Assembly (NCBI RefSeq): GCF_002933275.1
Contig: NZ_PSSX01000012.1
Location: 57,827-121,826 of the forward strand
DNA length: 64,000 bases
Direction: 5' to 3'
Origin: Marinobacter maroccanus
GTDB lineage: Bacteria; Pseudomonadota; Gammaproteobacteria; Pseudomonadales; Oleiphilaceae
The notes below the pieces were generated by a model that had not been told where the DNA came from, did no database searches, and worked only from the letters and a program-made list of their open reading frames with translations. The stretch's first letter is position 1; each line of letters opens with the position of its first letter. This document shows, piece by piece, positions 34,680 to 46,207 of this stretch. Made by a program: the position numbers and the translations under genes.

Positions 34680-35627
34680 TTACCGGCGTTTGTAGAATCC
34701 CGGATCGTTCTCATCAGGGCGGGTCTTGAAGCGCCGGTGCATCCACAGATATTGATCCGGGGCGCGCCGCACTTCCCGCTCGATAGTCTGGTTGATCAAT
34801 GTTGCATCCTGAAGATCGTCCCCGCTGGGAAAGGTCTCAAGGGCAGGATGGAAGTAGATGTCGTAGCCCGGACCATCGTCACGTCGGAAATGACTGAACG
34901 GGACGACCTTGCAGCCGCTGCGCTCCGCGATCCTGGACGTAGCGGTAATCGTCCCCGCCGGTATTCCGAAGAAGGGCGCAAAGACAATATCCTTGCGGCC
35001 GTAATCCTGATCGGTGGCATACCAGACGGCCCGGTTTTTCTTAAGGCTGCGAAACAGGCCCCGGAGATCCTTGGCGCCGAGCACGGTGCCATACCGGCGT
35101 TCACGGGCTCTCGTCATCACGGCGTTCATCAAAGGGTTGTTATGGTCCCGCTGCATCACGTCTGCTTCAATGAACTCGGTTACCAGGCTCCCGCCCAGAT
35201 CCAGAGTGCTGTAATGGCCGCCCAGTAATAAAACGCCTTTACCCTGTGCCAGAGCATGCTCGAAATGCTCAAGGCCATGGACCTGTGTGATGCCTGTCAG
35301 TTTGGCTGGATCGCGAAACCAGGCGATGCCAATTTCCAGCAAACCAATACCATTGGCAATAAACGCTTTCCGAACCAGCGCAGATTGCTGAGCGGCCGTG
35401 AGTTCCGGGAAGCACAGCCGAATGTTCACCTCGGCGATGTGCCGACGTTCCCGGGCAAGGCGGAACGCCAGAAGTCCCGCCAGCTTGCCCAGCCACCACT
35501 GAACGCGTATTGGCAGCCGGGACACACACCACATCAGAAAGATTCCCAGCCAGGTGGGCCACCATCGGGGATGGCGGTAGGCCGAGTAATCCGTGTTTCG
35601 CGGTAGTTTGCGGTATTTCGTTTTCAC
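34680..35627 (-). CDS. Lipid A acyltransferase (LpxL/LpxM family), copy 2
   Basis: 315 residues from the GTG at 35627, which follows an AGGACCGG stretch; a TTG at 35672 is also in frame. Membrane anchor WLGIFLMWCVSRLPIRVQWWLG, the H(x4)D motif in LLLGGHYSTLDLGG, VMQRDHNNPLMNAVMTRARERR, WYATDQDYGRKDIVFAPFFGIPAGT and DQYLWMHRRFKTRPDEND at the end. The motif HYSTLD has Asp where copy 1 has Glu. Members differ in chain length and position; the two copies probably add different secondary acyl chains. Divergent from waaA. Confidence 0.9.
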   Translation of the reverse strand: MKTKYRKLPRNTDYSAYRHPRWWPTWLGIFLMWCVSRLPIRVQWWLGKLAGLLAFRLARERRHIAEVNIRLCFPELTAAQQSALVRKAFIANGIGLLEIGIAWFRDPAKLTGITQVHGLEHFEHALAQGKGVLLLGGHYSTLDLGGSLVTEFIEADVMQRDHNNPLMNAVMTRARERRYGTVLGAKDLRGLFRSLKKNRAVWYATDQDYGRKDIVFAPFFGIPAGTITATSRIAERSGCKVVPFSHFRRDDGPGYDIYFHPALETFPSGDDLQDATLINQTIEREVRRAPDQYLWMHRRFKTRPDENDPGFYKRR

Positions 35628-35748
35628 GTAAAGCCGGTCCTGCAAAGTTTGAATCGATCGATGGTGGCACAATGGCCCGAGCCATCAATCGGAAGCAAAT
35701 CAATAGGTTTTGCGCTATGATAGCGCACTGTTTTGCCCGGAGTCCTGT

Positions 35749-37002
35749 GTGCTGCAATTTATCTATTCCCAGCTTATTCGGCTGATTCTGCCGTTCATTC
35801 TGCTGCGCCTGTGGTGGAACGGACGTCGCGCTCCGGAACTCAGGCGTAACTGGTACCAGCGCCTGGGCATTGTGCCCCGGGCGAGCGGTACGGTTGTGTG
35901 GGTTCATGCTGTCTCGGTCGGTGAAACCATAGCGGCAGCGCCCATGGTCCGGCGATTGCTGGCCCGGAACCCGGGTATCACCATCCTGATGACAGCCATG
36001 ACCGACACCGGCCTGGCCCAGGCACGCAAGATGTTTGGTGATCAGGTGCAGTACGCCTACGCACCCTATGACACGCCAGGTGCCATCAGACGCTTTCTCG
36101 ACCGGGTCAGCCCCCGGATACTCGTTATAATGGAGACTGAGATCTGGCCGAACATGATCCGCCAGTGCCGTGCCCGCCGGGTTCCCGTTTTTTTGATCAA
36201 CGCCCGCCTGTCAGAACGATCCGCCCGGGGCTATGAGCGTATTCGCGGCCTCGCAGCCCCAATCATGCGCAGTATCAGTTGGGTGGCGGCCCAGGCAGAG
36301 AAAGACGCCGAGAGGTTTCGGCGAATTGGCGTTGCGCCTGAGAAAGTGGCCGTAACGGGTAGCGTCAAATTTGACGTTGATATCCCGGAAGATGTGCGAG
36401 CTGCGGCTATGGCGCTCCGACAGGAGCTGGCGGGGCGGCCAGTCTGGATTGCCGGCAGCACCCACGGCAGCGAAAACGATCAACTGCTGGCGGCTCATGG
36501 AAAAGTTTTGGCAGAACATCCAGGCGCTCTGCTGATCCTGGTTCCGCGACACCCCGACCGCTTTGAGCCTGTGGCAGAAAAAGCGGTCAAGGAGGGGCTG
36601 ACTCTGGCCCGTCGCTCCCTTGGAGAGGGCCCTGCCCAGGCCCAGGTGTATCTCGGAGATACCATGGGGGAGCTGATGATGCTCTACGGCGCCAGTGACC
36701 TGGCCTTTGTAGGCGGCTCACTGATCGAGCGCGGCGGCCACAACCCCCTCGAACCCGCCGGATGGGGAATTCCGGTGTTTTCCGGCCCGCATACCTTTAA
36801 TTTCGAAACGATTTACCAGAGCCTGCTGGATGACCGGGGGGTAAAATTGGTTGCCGATGCCGATGATCTGGCCGCTCACGTCTCGTCTCTTTTTAGTAAT
36901 TCTCAGGAACGTGAAGCGATTGGTCAGCGAGCGCTGGCGGTTGTAAACCAGAACCGCGGGGCTTTGGACAAGGTAGTGGATGGCATCATCGAGCGGGTGT
37001 GA
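35749..37002 (+). CDS. waaA: 3-deoxy-D-manno-octulosonic acid transferase (Kdo transferase)
   Basis: 417 residues from the GTG at 35749, seven bases after GGAG; the ATG at 35710 adds a tail not seen in the family. A hydrophobic N-terminal anchor (QFIYSQLIRLILPFILLRLWW) and VWVHAVSVGETIAAAPMVRRL with the conserved Glu base, ETEIWPNMIRQC, NARLSERSARGYERI, VTGSVKFD, AGSTHGSEND, LVPRHPDRF and GGSLIERGGHNPLEPAGWG. Transfers Kdo from CMP-Kdo to lipid IVA on the inner membrane. With kdkA nearby, it may add one Kdo only, by analogy with Haemophilus. Confidence 0.95.
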   Translation: MLQFIYSQLIRLILPFILLRLWWNGRRAPELRRNWYQRLGIVPRASGTVVWVHAVSVGETIAAAPMVRRLLARNPGITILMTAMTDTGLAQARKMFGDQVQYAYAPYDTPGAIRRFLDRVSPRILVIMETEIWPNMIRQCRARRVPVFLINARLSERSARGYERIRGLAAPIMRSISWVAAQAEKDAERFRRIGVAPEKVAVTGSVKFDVDIPEDVRAAAMALRQELAGRPVWIAGSTHGSENDQLLAAHGKVLAEHPGALLILVPRHPDRFEPVAEKAVKEGLTLARRSLGEGPAQAQVYLGDTMGELMMLYGASDLAFVGGSLIERGGHNPLEPAGWGIPVFSGPHTFNFETIYQSLLDDRGVKLVADADDLAAHVSSLFSNSQEREAIGQRALAVVNQNRGALDKVVDGIIERV

Positions 37003-37020
37003 CGCACCTCTGGAACAAGA

Positions 37021-37046
37021 CAGGGCGAGCCCGCAGGCTCGCCCTG
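37021..37046. terminator. Hairpin between convergent waaA and tolC
   Basis: Perfect 11-bp arms CAGGGCGAGCC and GGCTCGCCCTG with a 4-base loop (CGCA). It sits in the 48-base gap between the two stop codons and could end both transcripts, though neither side has a T tract. Confidence 0.6.
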
Positions 37047-37050
37047 ACGG

Positions 37051-38433
37051 TCACCGGGTCGGGTCGTCCAGGGTTTCTTCCTCGTTTGCCAGAGCTTCGA
37101 TGCCTGGTGCGGCCGCACTCAGCCAGTTGTTCAGCTCAATCAGATCCTGGGGGCTCAGGGTGCCGGCCGCCTGTTTTAGCTGAAGTGAGTTGATCACGTA
37201 GTCGTAGCGGGCGTTGGCGTAATCTCTCAGTGCAACGTAATACGCTCGTTCGGCATCCAGCACTTCGACGATGTTTCGGGTTCCAACCTCATAACCTGCG
37301 CGGGTTGCGTCCAGTGCGCTGCGGCGGGAAACGATGGTCTGCTCAAGTGCCGAGGCGGTCTCAACGTTGTTGTTGACGGTCAGGAAAAGGCTTCGGGTGT
37401 TCACCCGGACATCGCGGCGAACGGTATTCAATGACTGTTCCGCAACAGTAACCAATGAACGTTGCTGGCGAACACCTGCCTGTGTGCCACCCCCACTGTA
37501 GAGCGGCACGTTCAGTGTGAGGCCGATGGTCCCGCGTGTCGTGGTGCCATCCTGCTGACTGGTGATGGGCGCGTTGGCCGCGTCAATTCCGCTGAGATCT
37601 GTTTTCCCGTAGGACGCATTCAAGTCCACAGTCGGGTAGTGGCCAGCCTTGGCTTCCCGAAGGCCGGCTTCATTGGCATTGAGCTCGAAAAGAGCAGACT
37701 GAATTGACCAGTTCTGTTCCAGAGCGGTTGCTTCCCAGGCGGACGGGTCCATGGGATCCGGACGGCCCAGAGGGAAGTTCTGGCGCAGGTTGTCCAGCTC
37801 CTCTGCGTACTCACCGGTCAGCCGGGCCAGTTGTTCCCGGGCCACGTTGAGCTGGTTTTCGGCTGCAATGCGCTGGCTTTTGCTGTCGTCGTAGCTGGCC
37901 CGCGCCTCATAGACCTCGGTAATGGCAATGAGCCCTACATCAAACCGTTCCTGAGCCTGCTCGTATTGGCGCTGGATAGCAGCCTCGGTTGCCCGGGCCG
38001 TGGTGACGGTGTCCCTGGCCCTCAGGACATTGAAGTAAGCGGTGGCAACGTCCAGGATCAACTGCTGCTGGGCCAGGTTGTATTCTGCGCGAGCCGATTC
38101 AGTCTGAAATTTGCTGGCGTCATAGCGGAACCAGGCGTCGGCCCGGAACAGCGGCTGCGTAAGCTGAACCCCGTAGTTCAGCTCCCGGTAGCTATTGTCC
38201 TGGTTGGGGCCATCCACATCAATGTAGTTGCCTTCACCAAAGGCGCCGATCTGAGGCAGTAATGCGCTCTGGCTGACATCGCTGGCCGCCTGCTGGGCTT
38301 CAAAGCTTGCCCGGGCGGCGGCAATGCCGGAGTCGTAGGAAAGCGCTTTCTCATAGGTCTCGACCAGATCCATGGAAAGGGCGGGCTGGGCCGCCATGAG
38401 GCCAATAAGTCCGGAAAGCAATCGCTTCTTCAT
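37051..38433 (-). CDS. tolC: TolC-family outer-membrane efflux channel
   Basis: 460 residues. Signal peptide MKKRLLSGLIGLMAAQPALS. The mature chain has the duplicated long-helix pattern of TolC: DLVETYEKALSYDSGIAAARASFEAQQAA, AEYNLAQQQLILDVATAYFNVLRARDTV, QAQERFDVGLIAITEVYEARASYDDSKS and, in the second half, SLVTVAEQSLNTVRRDVRVNTRSLF with YEVGTRNIVEVLDAERAYYVALRDYANARYDYV. Forms the trimeric outer-membrane exit duct for type I secretion and RND efflux. Not adjacent to its pump genes, as usual for a shared TolC. Confidence 0.93.
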   Translation of the reverse strand: MKKRLLSGLIGLMAAQPALSMDLVETYEKALSYDSGIAAARASFEAQQAASDVSQSALLPQIGAFGEGNYIDVDGPNQDNSYRELNYGVQLTQPLFRADAWFRYDASKFQTESARAEYNLAQQQLILDVATAYFNVLRARDTVTTARATEAAIQRQYEQAQERFDVGLIAITEVYEARASYDDSKSQRIAAENQLNVAREQLARLTGEYAEELDNLRQNFPLGRPDPMDPSAWEATALEQNWSIQSALFELNANEAGLREAKAGHYPTVDLNASYGKTDLSGIDAANAPITSQQDGTTTRGTIGLTLNVPLYSGGGTQAGVRQQRSLVTVAEQSLNTVRRDVRVNTRSLFLTVNNNVETASALEQTIVSRRSALDATRAGYEVGTRNIVEVLDAERAYYVALRDYANARYDYVINSLQLKQAAGTLSPQDLIELNNWLSAAAPGIEALANEEETLDDPTR

Positions 38434-38620
38434 TCTGTCTCCTGAATACAGTTACGCATCTTTGCCCGGTAGCCGGGGCGCGTATCGGGTTGGCGGGCAC
38501 GCAACTTTGCCCCGGTTTTATGGGCTGACGGGTCTGGTTGGCCATTATGGACAATAATTGCCCGCAGCTCTACACTTGCAGATGGCACCCATTGTGGGTG
38601 TCATGCTTTACAGATTCGCG

Positions 38621-38731
38621 TCTTGACGGGGTGCTGGTCTGCTTTCCGAGAAATTTGGGGGCAGCCGGCTGAGATTGCATCGCAGAACCCGCGACCTGAT
38701 CCGGATAATACCGGCGTAGGGATTTAAGACC
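38621..38731 (+). promoter_or_regulatory. TPP (thiamine pyrophosphate) riboswitch of thiC
   Basis: All conserved parts of the THI element are present in order: GGGGTGC at 38628-38634, GGCTGAGA ending at 38674, then CCCGCGACCTGAT at 38688-38700 and a CCGG-ATAATA-CCGG hairpin followed by CGTAGGGA. The ends TCTT (38621) and AAGA (38725-38728) can close stem P1. It would shut off thiC expression when TPP is plentiful. About 100 bases separate it from the thiC start. Confidence 0.95.
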
Positions 38732-38810
38732 ACAGTGCTGACAGACCAGTGTTCCCCCCAGAGGGAATCCGTGTCGAAAGCTCCGTCATACGCGACCCGA
38801 AATCCAATGA

Positions 38811-40706
<1,896 letters not shown>

Positions 40707-40767
40707 ACTTGAAGTAATACCCAACTAAAGGCTATCGTTCCAAGTCGATTCAACGACCGGACGAAAA

Positions 40768-41385
40768 ATGGCCAAACCGTTCCAGTTCAAAGCCAACGAC
40801 GTCAAAGTCGAAAAACGTGAAACCGTCTTCCAGGGCTTCTTCCGCATGGATAAGCTCTGGTTGACCCACCCGCGTTTTGATGGCCGGGACATGCCCGTAT
40901 TTACCCGCGAACTCTTTATTCGTGGCGATGCCACCTGCGTGCTCCCTTACGATCCCGAGCGGGACGAAGTAGTTCTGCTGGAGCAGTTCCGCCTCGGTGC
41001 GCTCGGCCGCGACCAGTCGCCGTGGCTGCTGGAGCTCGTAGCCGGCATGAACGAAGACGGCGAGAGCCCGGAAGAGGTTGCCCAGAGGGAAGGCCAGGAA
41101 GAGGCCGGGCTTACCTTTGAACCGCTGGAAAAAATCTGCGATTACCTGGTTTCCCCCGGTGGCAGTACCGAGATGATTCACCTTTACTGTGGTCGCGTGA
41201 GCACCGAAGACGCTGGCGGGCTGTATGGTATGGAACACGAACACGAGGATATCCGCGCCCATGTGGTGTCATCCGACGATGCCATAGCGATGATCCACGA
41301 TGGCCGTATCAACAACGCTGCCGCCATTATTGCCCTACAGTGGCTCGAGCTGAATCGGGCCCGTTTGAGGCAAGGGTGGCAGTGA
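40768..41385 (+). CDS. nudF: ADP-ribose pyrophosphatase (Nudix hydrolase)
   Basis: 205 residues. Nudix box in exact form within GMNEDGESPEEVAQREGQEEAGL (Gx5Ex7REGxEEAGL), near residue 92. N-terminal FQGFFRMDKLWLTHPRFDG and FEPLEKICDYLVSPGGSTEMIHLYCGRV match E. coli NudF. Cleaves ADP-ribose to AMP and ribose-5-phosphate. Its stop overlaps the next start as TGATG. The order nudF-yqiB-cpdA is conserved with E. coli. Confidence 0.94.
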   Translation: MAKPFQFKANDVKVEKRETVFQGFFRMDKLWLTHPRFDGRDMPVFTRELFIRGDATCVLPYDPERDEVVLLEQFRLGALGRDQSPWLLELVAGMNEDGESPEEVAQREGQEEAGLTFEPLEKICDYLVSPGGSTEMIHLYCGRVSTEDAGGLYGMEHEHEDIRAHVVSSDDAIAMIHDGRINNAAAIIALQWLELNRARLRQGWQ

Positions 41386-41870
41386 TGGGTGAGTGGAGCA
41401 TGAAGCCCAAGCGATACGTTCCGGATTTGCGGCAACTGGGTGCCCTGTGTGATGGCAACTATCAGCGGCTACAGAAGTTGCGCCAGCTCGAGGTAGACGG
41501 CAAGCCTGTCTGCGAATTCGAGCTGCATCGGGAAAACCATTATCTGGGACGAGTCCGTATTCAGGTGCTCCAGACCGCGAGATTCACCGAAACCCTGCTG
41601 CTTGAGCAGGTCCATAACTCCGGGCGCTGGCTCAACAACCCCCAAATGACCGTGCGGGTCTACCACGACGCCAACATGGCGGAAGTGATCAGCTGCTACC
41701 GTGATCGCCAGATTGCCCCCGTCAATGATTACCCCAATCGCTTCATGCACCATCCGGACGAGAAAGTTCAGGTCAACGGTTTCCTCGCCGACTGGCTGGA
41801 TTACTGTCTTCGGTTTGGTCACCTGCCCATGGAACATGCCGCCTGGTCTGCCGGTGAAGGCGTCGACTGA
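41385..41870 (+). CDS. yqiB: DUF1249 family protein (YqiB)
   Basis: 161 residues from the ATG at 41385 inside the nudF stop (TGATG); AAGGGTGG lies six bases before it. A second ATG at 41400 (MKPKRYVPDLRQLGALCDGNYQRL) is possible. Motifs DLRQLGALCDGNYQRLQKL and MTVRVYHDANMAEVISCYRDRQIAPVNDYPN are those of DUF1249. Function unknown. Position between nudF and cpdA matches the E. coli order. An Asp/His-rich centre could bind metal, but that is inference. Confidence 0.9.
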   Translation: MGEWSMKPKRYVPDLRQLGALCDGNYQRLQKLRQLEVDGKPVCEFELHRENHYLGRVRIQVLQTARFTETLLLEQVHNSGRWLNNPQMTVRVYHDANMAEVISCYRDRQIAPVNDYPNRFMHHPDEKVQVNGFLADWLDYCLRFGHLPMEHAAWSAGEGVD

Positions 41871-42072
41871 GGCGGCCTGTCACAGGCTCATCCCGTACTA
41901 AAGTGGTGTGGCGATAGCTCACCGATGTGCCATAGTTGTCAAAAATTGCAATATTTCGCCAAAGTCTGGCCAGAATGTGACCCCGGTTCGATTCGAAAGT
42001 GATAAATCCGCGAACCGGCGTCGTACACTTCGTTTAACACCACGTATTGCCAGCGAGTAAATCCAGACAGCC

Positions 42073-42879
42073 ATGACCAACAAGGAACAAGCCCGGCCAC
42101 TGCGGGTACTGCAGTTGACTGATCCACACCTGATGGCGCGTGCCGACGGGGATTTGTTGGGCGTAAAAACCCGGGAAAGCCTGCAGGCGGTTATTGCCGA
42201 AGTGCTTGAAGTCCATGGCCAGCCCGACCTGATCCTGGCTACCGGGGATCTTGCCCAGGACGGCTCGGAAGACGCCTACCGCGTGTTTGGCGAGAGCCTG
42301 AAGGCGTTTTCCTGCCCTTCAGTCTGGATTGCCGGTAATCATGATCATGGTGATAATCTCCTGAAAGTGTCTCGCGAGTATGATGCTGGTGAACGTCACG
42401 TGATTCAGGGTGGCTGGCAGTTCATCATGCTGGACTCCTCGGTGCCCGGTAAGGTCTTCGGAGCCCTGGCCGATTCGGAGCTGGCGTTTCTTGCGGAAAC
42501 CCTTGAACAGCATCCGGACCTGCCGGCAGTTATTGCTCTTCACCACCACCCGGTCGATATCGGCTCTGACTGGATGGAAAAAATTGGCCTCACCAACCGG
42601 GATGCGTTCTGGCAGGTGGTCGATCGATTCCCTCAGGTCAGGCTCGTGTTGTGGGGGCATATTCATCAGGAGCACGTGCGCGAACGCAACGGTGTGCAAC
42701 TGATGGCCACACCGTCCACCTGTATCCAGTTTACCTCGGGTTCCAGCAGGTTTTCGGTTGAGGATTTGCCGCCGGGCTACCGTTGGTTCGAATTCCACGA
42801 CTCCGGGGACTTCACCACGGAAGTCCGCCGGGCCACAGATTTCCAGTTCGAGCTGGATCAGAACAGCACGGGTTACTAA
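42073..42879 (+). CDS. cpdA: 3',5'-cyclic-AMP phosphodiesterase
   Basis: 268 residues, metallophosphoesterase class. Metal and catalytic residues: [11 protein letters not shown] (class III PDE D-x-H), [30 protein letters not shown] and LWGHIHQEH. Hydrolyses cAMP and so tunes Crp/Vfr-type regulation. It is 202 bases after yqiB and its stop overlaps the convergent metE stop by four bases. The 41871-42072 gap shows no gene. Confidence 0.93.
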   Translation: MTNKEQARPLRVLQLTDPHLMARADGDLLGVKTRESLQAVIAEVLEVHGQPDLILATGDLAQDGSEDAYRVFGESLKAFSCPSVWIAGNHDHGDNLLKVSREYDAGERHVIQGGWQFIMLDSSVPGKVFGALADSELAFLAETLEQHPDLPAVIALHHHPVDIGSDWMEKIGLTNRDAFWQVVDRFPQVRLVLWGHIHQEHVRERNGVQLMATPSTCIQFTSGSSRFSVEDLPPGYRWFEFHDSGDFTTEVRRATDFQFELDQNSTGY

Positions 42880-45152
42880 ACGCTTGCCCGCAGTTGCCGG
42901 GCGGCAGCGACCATGCTTCTCAAGGCGGGAAGCACTTCCTCCCACTGACGGGTTTTCAGGCCACAGTCCGGGTTAACCCATAGCCGCTCCGCCGGTATCC
43001 GCTCTGCCGCCTTCATCATCAACGATCGGATTTGCTCGCTGTCAGGGATGTTGGGTGAGTGGATGTCATAGACCCCCGGGCCGATGTCGTTCGGATACTG
43101 GAAACCACGGAAGGCATCGAGAAGTTCCATGTCCGAGCGGGAGGTTTCGATGGTGATGACGTCCGCGTCCATTCGGGCGATAGCTTCAATAATGTCGTTG
43201 AATTCCGAGTAGCACATGTGGGTGTGGATCTGGGTTTCGTCGCGAACGCCATTGGCGGCAATCCGGAATGCATCGATGGCCCAGCCCAGGTAGTTGTTCC
43301 AATCGGACTGACGCAGCGGCAAGCCCTCCCTCAGGGCGGCTTCATCGATCTGGATAATGCCAACCCCGGCGGCCTCCAAATCAAGTACCTCCTCACCAAT
43401 TGCCAGTGCCAGTTGGAGGCAGCTCTCCCGCCGTGGCTGATCGTCCCGAACGAACGACCAGTTCAGGATCGTGACGGGACCGGTCAGCATGCCCTTCAGG
43501 GGCTTTTCGGTGAGTGACTGGGCATAGCGGATCCACTCGACGGTCATGGCCTTCGGGCGCGAGATGTCGCCGAACAGGATGGGTGGCTTCACGCACCGGG
43601 ATCCGTAGGACTGGACCCAACCGAACTGGCTGAAGGCATAACCGTCCAACTGTTCGCCGAAATACTCGACCATGTCATTGCGCTCGGCTTCGCCGTGAAC
43701 AAGCACGTCGAGTCCGAGGGCCTCCTGCTCGGTAATACAGCGGCGCACTTCCTCGCGAATCCGGGCGTTATAGTCCGCCTCGGTAAGTTCGCCCTTGCGG
43801 AACTGCAGGCGGGTCTGGCGGATATCCCGCGTCTGGGGAAAGGACCCAATGGTGGTGGTAGGGAAGCGAGGTAAACCAAGCTTCTGCTGTTGGGTGTTGA
43901 TGCGGTCCGGATACGGGCTTTGGCGCTGGCCGAATACCGGGCTGATGTCCGCTATTCGGGCCCGGACAGAGGCATCATGCACTCGTTCGGACGTTTCCCG
44001 GCTGTTCACGGCGAAAGCCGATTCTGCCAGCTGTTCGCGAACGGCTGTTCTGCCATGATTTAACGCCGTGGAGAGCGTATTCAGCTCATCCAGCTTTTGA
44101 ATTGCAAACGCCAGCCAGCTGCGGATTTCCGGATCCAGCGTTTCTTCGCTCGCGAGATCGACAGGCACATGGAGCAGTGAGCAGGATGGCGCAAGCCATA
44201 GGCGGTCTCCCAGTTTTTCATAGACCGGTTCCAGCCAGTCGAGGGTTTTCTCCAGGTCCGTTCGCCAGATATTCCGGCCATTGACGACACCCAGAGACAG
44301 TTGCTTGTGCGCAGGCAGCCAGTCAACGACACGGGCGACTTCCTGCGGGGCACTGATGGCATCCAGATGCAATCCTGCCACGGGAAGCTCACAGGCCAGC
44401 TGCAGGTTTTCACGCAACTCACCGAAGTAAGTGGTTACCAACAGCTTGGGCGCGCTGGTTTTAAGGTGGTGGTAGGCCAGGCTGAAGGCGTGGCGCCAGT
44501 CTGCGTCCAGGTCGTTTACAAGCGCGGGTTCGTCCACCTGAACCCACTCAATGCCATGGTCTGCCAGCAGGTCCAGAAGCTGTGAGTAAACAGGCAGCAG
44601 CGACTCCAGCAGCAATAGCCGGTCGCTTTCGTCTTTGGCTTTGCCCAGCCAGAGATAGGTGACCGGTCCGATGATCACCGGCTTGGGAGAATGTCCCTGG
44701 GCCCGCGCCTCAGTGATCTGTTCGATCAGCCGGTTGGCATTGAGCTGGAAACAGGTGTGCTGTTGAAACTCGGGCACGATGTAGTGGTAATTGGTGTCGA
44801 ACCACTTGGTCATTTCCCCCGCCTGAACACCACAGCATGCTGATTCCTGCCCGGAGCGGCCCCGGGCCACCCGAAAATAGCGGTCAAGCTCGCTGCCCCC
44901 CGTATCGCTAACCCGCTCGGGCAGGTTGCCCAGGGTAAAAGTCATGTCCAGAACCTGATCGTAAAAGGAGAAATCGCCCACGGGTACCCGGTCAAGGTGC
45001 TGTTGATTCTGCCAGTGTCTGCGCCGAAGATCGGCACCGGTAATCTGCAGGTCCTCCTCGCTGATCTGGCTTTTCCAGAAGGCTTCCTGGGCGAATTTCA
45101 GTTCACGGCGGGCGCCAATACGGGGGAAGCCGAGAGAGTGTGTAGTTACCAT
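42876..45152 (-). CDS. metE: Cobalamin-independent methionine synthase
   Basis: 758 residues from the ATG at 45152, seven bases after GAGG; a TTG-type start at 45188 is rejected. Methylates homocysteine with 5-methyl-tetrahydropteroyltriglutamate. Visible: N-terminal [47 protein letters not shown], and C-terminal zinc ligands in [10 protein letters not shown] and [10 protein letters not shown], plus [10 protein letters not shown]. The duplicated TIM barrels are both complete. Divergent from metR with likely MetR sites in the 118-base gap. Confidence 0.97.
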   Translation of the reverse strand: MVTTHSLGFPRIGARRELKFAQEAFWKSQISEEDLQITGADLRRRHWQNQQHLDRVPVGDFSFYDQVLDMTFTLGNLPERVSDTGGSELDRYFRVARGRSGQESACCGVQAGEMTKWFDTNYHYIVPEFQQHTCFQLNANRLIEQITEARAQGHSPKPVIIGPVTYLWLGKAKDESDRLLLLESLLPVYSQLLDLLADHGIEWVQVDEPALVNDLDADWRHAFSLAYHHLKTSAPKLLVTTYFGELRENLQLACELPVAGLHLDAISAPQEVARVVDWLPAHKQLSLGVVNGRNIWRTDLEKTLDWLEPVYEKLGDRLWLAPSCSLLHVPVDLASEETLDPEIRSWLAFAIQKLDELNTLSTALNHGRTAVREQLAESAFAVNSRETSERVHDASVRARIADISPVFGQRQSPYPDRINTQQQKLGLPRFPTTTIGSFPQTRDIRQTRLQFRKGELTEADYNARIREEVRRCITEQEALGLDVLVHGEAERNDMVEYFGEQLDGYAFSQFGWVQSYGSRCVKPPILFGDISRPKAMTVEWIRYAQSLTEKPLKGMLTGPVTILNWSFVRDDQPRRESCLQLALAIGEEVLDLEAAGVGIIQIDEAALREGLPLRQSDWNNYLGWAIDAFRIAANGVRDETQIHTHMCYSEFNDIIEAIARMDADVITIETSRSDMELLDAFRGFQYPNDIGPGVYDIHSPNIPDSEQIRSLMMKAAERIPAERLWVNPDCGLKTRQWEEVLPALRSMVAAARQLRASV

Positions 45153-45212
45153 GATGTGTCCTCTGCTTGGTTCTTTGGATTGCAACAAGGGCAGAGTATC
45201 TGTCTGGGTAGA

Positions 45213-45235
45213 TGAAGAATAATGGTATTATTTCA
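45213..45235. promoter_or_regulatory. Inverted repeat in the metE-metR gap
   Basis: TGAAGAATAAT...ATTATTTCA: the arms match except for one extra base on the left (TGAA(g)ATAAT against its complement). It starts and ends with the TGAA/TTCA half-sites known for MetR, but the spacing is longer than the classical five bases. Lies between the two divergent starts. Confidence 0.5.
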
Positions 45236-45243
45236 GACAACGA

Positions 45244-45256
45244 TGAATATTAGTCA
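45244..45256. promoter_or_regulatory. Candidate MetR box
   Basis: TGAATATTAGTCA matches TGAA-N5-TTCA with one mismatch. It lies 15 bases before the metR ATG and about 90 from the metE start, where a LysR-type activator that also represses itself would bind. Confidence 0.55.
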
Positions 45257-45270
45257 TATATGGGGTGTCG

Positions 45271-46161
45271 ATGATCGAGCGGAGCCATCTGGAAATTCTC
45301 AGGGCGGTCAATCAGCAGGGTTCTCTGACGTCAGCTGCCGAACGCCTGCATCTGACCCAGTCTGCCCTCAGCCATTCCATTCGTAAGCTAGAACAGCTGC
45401 TGGGTACCGACATCTGGGTGCGGGAAGGGCGGCAGCTCAGGCTCACTCAGTCTGGTGAGTATTTGCTGTCACTCGCCAACAGACTGTTGCCGCAGATGGA
45501 GCATGCGGAAATGCTGATTGGTCAGTTTGCCAGGGGGCAGCGTGGCACGCTGCGCATCGGGATGGAGTGTCATCCGTGCTATCAATGGTTGCTGAAAGTG
45601 GTCGGGCCCTACCTGGAAGACTGGCCCGGGGTGGATGTGGATGTGAAGCAGAAATTCCAGTTCGGCGGCATTGGCGCACTGTTTGGTCACGACATCGACA
45701 TGCTGGTGACTCCGGACCCGTTGCACCGCCCGGGCCTGGTTTTCGAGCCTGTGTTCGACTACGAGCAGGTGCTGGTGGTGGCAGCGGATCATGCCCTCGC
45801 AGATAAGGCGTGGGCTGAACCCGAGGATCTGGAGCAAGAGACCCTGATCACCTACCCGGTAGAGATCGAGCGCCTCGACATCTACACGCGGTTCCTGTTG
45901 CCGGCCCATGCCAGTCCGGCACGGCATAAAACCATTGAGACCACCGATATCATGCTGCAAATGGTCGCCGCAGGCCGCGGGGTAGCCGCGCTTCCGCGCT
46001 GGTTGGTGGAGGATTACGGTTCCCGAATCCCGGTTCTGCCGGTGCAGTTGGGGGAGTCCGGGATTCCCAAACAGATTTTTCTGGGCCTTCGGGAGCGTGA
46101 CCGGGAGGTGGATTACCTGAATTCGTTCATGAAGCTGGCACGTGAGGTTCGCTGGAGTTAA
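45271..46161 (+). CDS. metR: LysR-type transcriptional regulator, MetR
   Basis: 296 residues from the ATG at 45271. N-terminal winged helix: MIERSHLEILRAVNQQGSLTSAAERLHLTQSALSHSIRKLEQLLGTDIWVREGRQLRLT. The substrate-binding domain begins at RGTLRIGMECHPCYQWLLKVVGPYLEDWPGVDVDV. MetR activates metE and other methionine genes with homocysteine as co-effector. Assignment to MetR rests on the divergent metE and the overall match; a GTG two codons upstream is also possible. Confidence 0.93.
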   Translation: MIERSHLEILRAVNQQGSLTSAAERLHLTQSALSHSIRKLEQLLGTDIWVREGRQLRLTQSGEYLLSLANRLLPQMEHAEMLIGQFARGQRGTLRIGMECHPCYQWLLKVVGPYLEDWPGVDVDVKQKFQFGGIGALFGHDIDMLVTPDPLHRPGLVFEPVFDYEQVLVVAADHALADKAWAEPEDLEQETLITYPVEIERLDIYTRFLLPAHASPARHKTIETTDIMLQMVAAGRGVAALPRWLVEDYGSRIPVLPVQLGESGIPKQIFLGLRERDREVDYLNSFMKLAREVRWS

Positions 46162-46207
46162 CGTCTTCAGTTAAACTGCGCAAAAAATTCGTTCAGGAAA
46201 CCAGACT

